Shown one piece after another: positions 7,791 to 13,744 of a stretch of 13,744 nt of DNA; the stretch's first letter is position 1, and the number at the start of each line of letters is the position of its first letter. The notes beneath the pieces were generated by a model. It searched no databases. It saw only the letters and a program-made list of their open reading frames with translations, and had not been told where the DNA came from. The stretch covers positions 1 to 13,744 of the forward strand of contig JASAOO010002922.1 of assembly GCA_030849075.1 (NCBI GenBank), written 5' to 3'. Origin of the DNA: Zelonia costaricensis. Lineage: Eukaryota; Euglenozoa; Kinetoplastea; Trypanosomatida; Trypanosomatidae. Made by a program: the position numbers and the translations under genes.

Positions 7791-9364
7791 GCGTGCGGCC
7801 TGCTGACGCGCCAAGCTGGTGCGGCCGCGCCTGAGCAGAGGGCGTGCAGGCGACAAGGGACGCGAGGGAGGGGTGTTCGACTGGGCGCGCCGAGTGGTGG
7901 CAGCCGCGCGACAGGCGTGGGAAGTCCGCCGCCGCCACGCTGCACAAACCGCCACGTTGTGACGCAAATATAACTCGATACGGGGGAGGTGCACGTCGAG
8001 AAAGCGAAGGCCGCAGGTGAGAGACGCACACGAGTTACTCGCGTCGGCAATGCCCTCCTACGCTTCTAAATCGAATACCGAGGGAGAGGGGAGAAGCGAA
8101 GAAAAGAAGTGATGCACACCCTAGGAACGGAGTGGGGGGTAGTGGACTGATGACGCGCCGAGGGCGAGACAGAGAGGGAGGCGGGGACGTGGGAACTGAT
8201 AGTGATGAATCGGTCTTGAAGGGCCGATGCACGGAACACGGCACCCGCTGGAGGTGGAACAGGCGCCTGCGCAGCTGGAGTCGCGCGGGAAGAGAGCACA
8301 GCAGTAAATCAAACCGGCCTCAACCAGCGTTGTCGCGCCGCAGAGCGCGAGCCGACGGCGGAAAGGCAAGACCAAGAGGCGCGGAAAGACGAGAGGAGGT
8401 GAGACAGAGGATGTAGACTCGGGAAGCGCCACTCCGCACACAGGCTTGGGGCTCGTATGTGTTTGTGTGTGTCGACCCGTCGCCACGGGCCTACGTTGGG
8501 GAGGGGTTGGCGTGCAGGCTTGCGTGCACCTGTTCTTCTGCCATGGCGTACCTTTATCCTTGCATCTTGAAAGGGGCCGCGGCGGCAAGGGAGCAAAACC
8601 GTGGTTGGCCAACAAGGGCGCAGCACACACGCGATGCGGTAGCAAGTGCTCGAAGCACCGCACCGCCCACGCTCCTCTCGCCTGTTTCTCCTCTCGTGCC
8701 TCGCCGCGAGAACTTGCGATTTCGCTTCGTCGTGCTTGTGCACTGGAACGTGTGGGAGAATGACGGGGGAAAACAAAGCAAAAACACAAAGTGCGTATGA
8801 GCGCGCCGCAGCGAAAACGGAAAAGCTGCGAGCGACAAGAGGACGGAGGTAAACCTGGGTAACGACATGGGCGCCCACGCCGGAGCTCGCGCAGGCTCCC
8901 GTGCGCCTCTGCATGACGTGATGGAGAACAGCCTCCCTTTGCAAACACACGCACACATCTAAACACACAAACACAGCGTTGTTGCACACCTCAGCGACGG
9001 CGAGCTGAGCATCGCGACATCCAGCGCGAGGGCTGCACGAGAAACACACGCGCACACAGGCAAACAACAGGAAAAAAAAAAAGTGGATGCAGGTGGCGCC
9101 AAGTACAGGAAAGGAGAGGCGGAGAAGGAGGGGGGAAGGGGGGCATAGCGTTCGCCACCAGGGGCGGCTGCACGGCGCACAGGCCGGGCGCGCGCAGCAG
9201 CACGCACGATACAAACAGCGCGCCGGTCGCCCACACGCGAGTGAAGCAACTCCAGTTCAGGTCAAGAAGTGGGGGGAGGTCAGACACCCAGGTGTGAGTA
9301 TCGGAGAGAGGCGCAAAGAGGACCACGGAACGCGGGAAAGGTGAGGGCAAGGGATGGCCGTGTG

Positions 9365-9391
9365 CACACACACACACACGCGCGCGCACGC
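9365..9391. repeat. (CA)n-(CG)n alternating purine-pyrimidine run
   Basis: About seven CA units pass directly into four CG units and then CACGC. Alternating purine-pyrimidine DNA of this kind can adopt a left-handed helix under supercoiling; in the transcript it is a UG/CG-rich run in the 3' UTR of the 980-residue protein gene. Confidence 0.7.
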
Positions 9392-9936
9392 AGGGACATA
9401 GCATCCAATGCCTGCTACAATGAGCGCAGGTCATGCGCGGGAAGGGGAGGGGGGAAACAAGAAGCGTGTGCAACGCAAACGCAGGCCAACGCCTTTGCAG
9501 CACCATCGTCTACAGTGGAGTGTGGTGGGTGTCATGCAAACACCAACACCCACTACGCATACACGCACATCGCAGCGAGACCCGCAAACGAAACAAATAC
9601 CCAAAGCGCGACGGAGCTGGCCAAGACGCGAGACGCAAAAAGCGGAGAAGACAGAGAGCACACGAAATCAGCTATGGTGAGAGAGAAGAGGAGGCACGCA
9701 CTACGCACCGAAGCGTGCGTGCTGGCAGACCAAAGCCCGAGATAACAAAAAAAAAAGCCGAGAAGAGGCGCTGTTGATGTGCGTGCGGAGAATGAACAAA
9801 GGAGCAGTAGTGGAGGGGGGGGCGAGTGGGAAGGAGGAGGGGGGAAGACACGAGAGTGCCGCAGACGCACCGTGTGAGTGTGTGTGAGCAGGGGCACTGC
9901 CCTTCCCATCTAGCGGATGACTTGCAGGGTGGCGGC

Positions 9937-12879
9937 CTACACGGCTTCCACGGCCGCCTGCGCGGGGGTGAAGTGACGGTCCATGTCCTTCACGACCGCT
10001 GCACCACCGCGCACGGCGAACGACGATTGCGAGGACCACGAAGAGCTGCGGTCGCTGTCGCGATCGGCCGCCGCGGCGACCAGCTCCGTGCCGTAGTCGC
10101 CGCGGTAGCTCGCCTCTGCCTGCGGCGGCGGCGATGGCGCCTCCTGCTGCGACGAGCTGTCCGGCGGCGACACGCGGCTGTCGCGGCGGGACGAGCGGTC
10201 GTTGCGGTGCAGCCGCTCGCCGAAGGACTCCTTGGGCAGCGCGGCGGACTGCCGGCGCGCCATGTCGGTGATCTGCGGCTGGAAGGACGGCCGGCGCTCG
10301 CCGTTGCGGCACGGCGAGGTGGCGGGGCTAGACTGGGGCGAGTTGCGCTTGTTGTACAGCCGGTCAAACACGGAGCGGCGCCGCGGCACGGGGTCGCTGT
10401 CCTCGGAGTCGCGCCGGGGGAGGCGGTTGTCGCGGCCGTTTGGGTAGAGCTGCCGCGCCAGGTCAGAGATCTCGGGCCGGTGGGTGTCGCTCGCATCCGC
10501 CACCACCGCCAGCGCCGCGCGCGGCTTGTAGAGCCGCTGGAAGACGCCCTTCTCATGCTTCACCTCCGTCCTGGCGTACTCGGAGATGACGGGGTGGAAC
10601 GGCGGCGGGGCCGGCGGGGCCGGCGCGCGGCGCGCTTCTAGCAGGCGCGGCGAGACGCGACGGACGCGGTAGCGGCCTGGAGACAGCTCCGAGTAGCCGG
10701 AGGCGGGCGAGAACACCGCCGGCGACCCGTGCGCCCCGCTCAGCGGCGAGTGGCTGCGGTCCACGGCGGGCGACGTGGCGACGTTGTGGCCGTACGGGTT
10801 GGCGTGAATCTGTGGGCGGAAGGTAAGGTCGCGCCACTCCCGCGCCGCCTCCTCCGCATCACGCCGCTCGCGAGCGCGCAGGTCGAGCAGCACGCGGCGC
10901 TGGTAGGCCGGCATCGGCGGCAGTGGCTCCTCCTCCTGAAGGAGGAAGTTGACCGGCTGGCGGCTCGGCAGGCGGCTGCGCTTGGAGCCGGAAGAGTCGA
11001 GGCGGGGGCTGCGTGGAGCGGACCGGCCCGACGACGCGTTCGCGGACCTCTGCCGCGGCGAGGGAGCGCAAACCGCGGCCGCCTCCGGCGAGGACGGCAC
11101 ACTGGCGCCGCCGCGGCCCGCAGACGCGCTGTAGCCACTCGAGTACGAATACGAGAACGAGAGCGAGCCGCTGCTGCCGGTGTAGCTGCCGCTCCCGCTG
11201 CCCCCGCTGTGCCGTGAGCGCCGCGAGCCCGACTTGGCTGAGCCAGCCTCCGCCGCAGCAGCGGCCTGCGGATCGGCGTGCGACGGTGCGTGCGAACCAG
11301 CGTGCGAGCGCTGCTGTGCCGACCACGCGTGTGACGGTGCCTTGGAGGTGGGTGCATCCTCCTTCGCAGAAGCCGCAGCCGACGCCGCGGCCTTGAAGGC
11401 GGAGTGCTCGGAGGCCTCAACCCCCTCCGCCTCTGCGACCTTCTCCTCCGCCTCTTCCTCACCGAGGGAGCCCCCACTCTGCTGCTCCGCCTCCTCGTCG
11501 AGCGGCTCACCGGCCTTCTGCCGGCGGCGCCGCACCGTGACCTTGATGCGCGGAGCACCGCGACCTGCCGCGCTTTGCCCCGAAGCCGGCGAAGCCGAGC
11601 TGGAGGAGTGCAGCTCGACCACCACCGGCTCGCCATCGCTCTCGCCATCCCTGTCGTCTGGCAACTCGGCCGGTTGTGCCAGCGCCGCGTCCGGCGCAGA
11701 GACCGCGGCGGCAGACTCGTGGTGGGTGCTCGGAGCTTTGTCCTCCGCAGCCCTGGAGGAGTGCCGCGACGAGGCCACGCCGGCCGCCAGCGGAATACTC
11801 AGCGCACGCGCGGCCAACTTCTCAGAGGGAGACGCCGCCGCGGCAACCGCATCGTGCAACGCCGCGTTCGAAACTGCCGCCGCCGCCTCGCTGCCGTTTG
11901 GCGATGTCGCCGGCTTCTCCTTGCGCCGGCAGAAGGAGAAGAGCCCGCAGCCGGCGAACGCCTTCTTGCGCTTCGGCGGCGCCGGCTCCGCGGGTGGGGA
12001 GGCGCTGCCGGCGTGCAGCGACGGGACGCGGTCCGCCGCTGCGATCTCCGCTGCGTGGTCAGCCGCCGCCGCCTCCTCGGCCAGCGCAGGAGTGGTGGCA
12101 GCCGCGCTGGCGCCGTGAGGGCTGCCAGCGGCCGCGACGCGGCCTGCGGCGAAAGTGGTGTCCGACGTGGACGGCACCTCGAAGGCCGAGTACTCCGACG
12201 GGACGGTGTGGTAAGCGCCACGCGGAAGTCCGAAGGGGTCGGCAGGGGAGTGGCTGCCGTGCGAAGCGCTCGCACCCCCACCGCGCGGGGCAGTAGCACC
12301 AGCAGCAGAAGCAGCAGCGGCAGCAACAGAGGCACTGTCCGTGTCGGCCCGCCGCTCCGACGCTGCCGACGACGGGGCAGCGCTACCCCCCGGCAGTGAC
12401 GGCTGCGGCAGTGCCGTGTTGCGCTGCGCCCCGGGGACATCCGGTTGCGCCGTGGCCTCCGCTGCGGGGGCGAAGAGCGCCGCCGCGCCAGACTTGATCG
12501 AGACCGCGCGGTCCGTGGCGGAGGCAACGGATCGGTTGGCGACAGAGTGGCGCGACGACGCGGGCACCGACGGCGCGGCGGCGGGGGTCTGCTGCCCCAG
12601 CGACGGGTGCACTAGCTCCTGCGAGAGCGGCGTCACCCCGTGGGCGCTGTGCACGGTGTACTCCGACGGCAGCGCGGCGGGGCTCATGGCGGGCGGCGGT
12701 GCGGGTGACAGCAGGTTTGCTGCGGCGGCGTACGCCCAGGCCGCCTCTGCCTTCTGCGCCGACCCGTGCGAGGAGGTGCGATTGGCGGGCGGTGCCGGCT
12801 GGTTCAGTGGCGGGCGCGGCTCCTCCTCGCTGTCGGAGTCGCTGTCCCGAATCAAGAAGTGGTCAAACCGCGGCATCAT
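9937..12879 (-). CDS. Large disordered protein with C-terminal FxPxI/RLY repeats, function unknown
   Basis: A 980-residue protein. ATG 12879 (with a second ATG at 12876) is chosen over the GTG one codon earlier, since nuclear genes start at ATG. The N-terminus has an acidic serine cluster (DSDSDSEEE, 12-20). Residues 30-640 are Ala/Ser/Pro/Gly-rich and probably disordered, with a basic-cysteine patch KRKKAFAGCGLFSFCRRK (303-320), an acidic block (461-488) and a Gly/Ser/Tyr stretch (557-588). After a charged probable helix (about 660-685) come degenerate repeats: FRPQI 687-691; FHPVISEYAR 761-770 with VFQRLY 779-784; HRPEISDLAR 800-809 with VFDRLY 837-842; FQPQITDMAR 866-875 with SFGERLH 885-891. 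Similar FxPxI...RLY motifs occur, as I recall, in protist cytoskeletal or flagellar proteins, so a structural role is possible but unproven. There is no signal peptide, membrane segment or enzyme domain. Conserved repeat spacing in this frame supports real coding. Confidence 0.85.
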   Translation of the reverse strand: MMPRFDHFLIRDSDSDSEEEPRPPLNQPAPPANRTSSHGSAQKAEAAWAYAAAANLLSPAPPPAMSPAALPSEYTVHSAHGVTPLSQELVHPSLGQQTPAAAPSVPASSRHSVANRSVASATDRAVSIKSGAAALFAPAAEATAQPDVPGAQRNTALPQPSLPGGSAAPSSAASERRADTDSASVAAAAASAAGATAPRGGGASASHGSHSPADPFGLPRGAYHTVPSEYSAFEVPSTSDTTFAAGRVAAAGSPHGASAAATTPALAEEAAAADHAAEIAAADRVPSLHAGSASPPAEPAPPKRKKAFAGCGLFSFCRRKEKPATSPNGSEAAAAVSNAALHDAVAAAASPSEKLAARALSIPLAAGVASSRHSSRAAEDKAPSTHHESAAAVSAPDAALAQPAELPDDRDGESDGEPVVVELHSSSSASPASGQSAAGRGAPRIKVTVRRRRQKAGEPLDEEAEQQSGGSLGEEEAEEKVAEAEGVEASEHSAFKAAASAAASAKEDAPTSKAPSHAWSAQQRSHAGSHAPSHADPQAAAAAEAGSAKSGSRRSRHSGGSGSGSYTGSSGSLSFSYSYSSGYSASAGRGGASVPSSPEAAAVCAPSPRQRSANASSGRSAPRSPRLDSSGSKRSRLPSRQPVNFLLQEEEPLPPMPAYQRRVLLDLRARERRDAEEAAREWRDLTFRPQIHANPYGHNVATSPAVDRSHSPLSGAHGSPAVFSPASGYSELSPGRYRVRRVSPRLLEARRAPAPPAPPPFHPVISEYARTEVKHEKGVFQRLYKPRAALAVVADASDTHRPEISDLARQLYPNGRDNRLPRRDSEDSDPVPRRRSVFDRLYNKRNSPQSSPATSPCRNGERRPSFQPQITDMARRQSAALPKESFGERLHRNDRSSRRDSRVSPPDSSSQQEAPSPPPQAEASYRGDYGTELVAAAADRDSDRSSSWSSQSSFAVRGGAAVVKDMDRHFTPAQAAVEAV
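10201..10599 (-). repeat. Coding repeats: three FxPxI...AR...F.RLY units
   Basis: Within the 980-residue protein, residues 761-893 contain three diverged units with a first half of form F/H-x-P-x-I-(S/T)-(E/D)-x-A-R and a second half of form (V/S)-F-x-(Q/D/E)-R-L-(Y/H). An isolated first half (residues 687-691) precedes them. Distances between halves vary (about 8, 27 and 9 residues), so the units diverged at linkers while the cores were kept. Confidence 0.7.
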
Positions 12880-13704
12880 CACGTCAAGAGGGAATGCTCG
12901 ATAATAATAGGTGGTGTGGTGTGCTGTGAGGTGCGCGACAAGTCTGCGGATGCGGTCAACACGGGAGCGGCGTACACGCCGGATCTAGCTCGCCGTGGTC
13001 GGTGGGTGGCGTTTTGTGGTGGGGGGAGAGGAGGTATGGTGCGCGATAAAGAAGGTGGCTCACGCGGCGGCGCGAACCAGTAACACAGCTGAAGTTGCGA
13101 CGAATTGTCAACACAATACACGAGTGCCAGCCAGCAAAGCACGGAGCGACGGAAAGATGGAAGGAAATGGGGTGAGAGGAGGCTCACGTGAGGGAGAGTA
13201 GGGACGCGGTGAAGCTGCTGAGCCGCGGCAGCTGTAGAGGCGCCGCCGTGTCCGCCGCGGCGAGTCGGTCCACGTCTTTCTCGGCTGCCACAGCGCAGCG
13301 TGCCGTGGTGGAGGACAGCACTGACATCGACGTGTGTCGAGGGGGGCAAAAGTGCCTGCACCCGCCGCACGCCGCAAACGCAAACCGGTCGACCCGTTTC
13401 CGTCGGCGGCGCGCCGCTCGCGAGGGCCCCGCACTGCACCGGGGAGGAAGCCGGAAAAAAGTGCACTTGCTCTACGACTGCAGAGCCGAGGGACTGGGAT
13501 CACTGCCGCCTCACCGCAGCCCGCCGTGTGCGCGGCGCGGCGGCTTTTTCTCTTCTACCTTTTGGTGTTGCAGAAACGGTGAAATGAAAACAAAGAGTGG
13601 GAAAGACAAGAGCACACAAAACACAGACACCGAGGCGCCTGCCGGAGCGGGAAGAAGAAGGGGCGTGGGGGTGTGAAGGACCCTGCCTGTCAAGACGTGC
13701 GAGC
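12880..13704. other. Spacer between the window-end gene and the 980-residue protein gene
   Basis: About 0.8 kb, the shortest spacer here. It should carry the 3' UTR of the gene ending at 13705 and the 5' UTR of the next. I see pyrimidine tracts on the transcribed strand but no gene; the longest frames (195 codons minus, 162 plus) overlap, lack domains and have UTR-like composition. Confidence 0.7.
12985..13040 (-). promoter_or_regulatory. Probable spliced-leader acceptor for the 980-residue protein gene
   Basis: A pyrimidine tract on the minus strand (about 13034-13021, then a C/A-rich run) is followed by its first AG at 12990-12989 and another at 12986-12985. Either gives a 5' UTR of about 105-110 bases before ATG 12879. 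A second pyrimidine tract at about 13200-13140 could serve a distal acceptor. Confidence 0.35.
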
Positions 13705-13744
13705 TTACTTGTTGGCCTTCTCCTCCTTGGCCGCCTCCTTGCGG
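13705..13744 (-). CDS. C-terminal end of a Lys/Ala/Glu-rich protein (runs off the window)
   Basis: On the minus strand the last bases read as 12 codons, RKEAAKEEKANK, followed by TAA at 13707-13705. The highly charged Lys/Ala/Glu tail and GC-ending codons fit a real C-terminus, such as that of a ribosomal or other RNA-binding protein, but this is far too short to name. The same bases could be non-coding; the call rests on codon composition, strand agreement with the neighbours and a plausible spacing of 0.8 kb to the next start. Confidence 0.5.
   Translation of the reverse strand, partial: RKEAAKEEKANK

Larger units (their letters stand above)
7601..9936. other. Spacer between the 980-residue protein gene and the kinase gene
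   Basis: About 2.3 kb with no supported gene. The minus strand carries the 3' UTR of the 980-residue protein gene, the intergenic processing zone and the kinase 5' UTR. Notable items are T-runs on the transcribed strand (9748-9757 and 9071-9083), a (CA)n-(CG)n run at 9365-9391, CA-rich sequence at 8945-8975 and a small hairpin at 8646-8658. Frames of 288 and 301 codons on the minus strand are Cys/Arg/Ser-rich, overlap each other and show no domain, so I treat them as chance frames. Confidence 0.7.

Noticed and set aside
7601..8050. A 150-residue N-terminal extension of the kinase to an ATG at 8050
   Set aside because: It has no internal Met, is Pro/Arg/Ser-rich without a domain and contains good splice-acceptor candidates; the zinc finger starts right after ATG 7600.
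8121..9214. Minus-strand frames of 288 and 301 codons in the spacer above the kinase
   Set aside because: They overlap each other in different frames, are Cys/Arg/Ser-rich, encode CA/TG repeats and lack recognisable motifs.
11404..12399. Plus-strand frames of 331, 294 and 271 codons antisense to the 980-residue protein
   Set aside because: Several overlapping plus-strand frames cover the same Ala/Ser-coding DNA. Only the minus frame spans the whole region, has an ATG and carries structured repeats.
12880..12882. GTG as start of the 980-residue protein
   Set aside because: A nuclear trypanosomatid gene is expected to start at ATG; two ATG codons follow immediately at 12879 and 12876.

Overview
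The window looks like a protein-coding stretch of a trypanosomatid nuclear genome, most like the Leishmania/Crithidia/Leptomonas group. The reasons are high GC, intronless genes all on one strand, intergenic spacers of about 0.8 to 2.5 kb full of (CA)n/(TG)n runs and long pyrimidine tracts on the coding strand, and proteins with a kinetoplastid character. All five genes or gene fragments lie on the minus strand, which fits one polycistronic unit transcribed from high to low coordinates. I see no promoter, tRNA, rRNA or CRISPR array, and no gene on the plus strand that I believe.

Layout in the direction of transcription: (1) 13705-13744, the last 12 codons of a Lys/Ala/Glu-rich protein. (2) 9937-12879, a 980-residue, mostly disordered Ala/Ser/Pro-rich protein whose C-terminal third holds degenerate repeats of the form F-x-P-x-I...A-R...F-x-R-L-Y. 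(3) 6257-7600, a 447-residue protein kinase with a Cys-rich N-terminus that resolves into two tandem FYVE-type cross-brace fingers. (4) 2787-4121, a complete VPS4-family AAA ATPase, the enzyme that recycles ESCRT-III. (5) 1-298, the first 99 codons of an unrecognised protein.

The spacers hold the untranslated regions and processing signals. Pyrimidine tracts followed by AG mark likely spliced-leader acceptor sites upstream of each start. Three spacer features stand out: a stable hairpin with a cUUCGg loop just after the kinase stop codon, a G-quadruplex-capable stretch in the VPS4 3' UTR, and a block of nested inverted repeats at 5184-5304 that may belong to a degenerate retroposon (SIDER-like) in the kinase 3' UTR.

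Neighbouring genes in trypanosomatid units usually share no pathway, so their order here is weak evidence for a joint role. The kinase fingers resemble lipid-binding FYVE domains and VPS4 works on endosomal membranes, but a link between the two is only a guess. The most novel items are the duplicated finger with its atypical DLD kinase motif and the repeat protein; I see no multi-gene system such as a defence or biosynthetic cluster.
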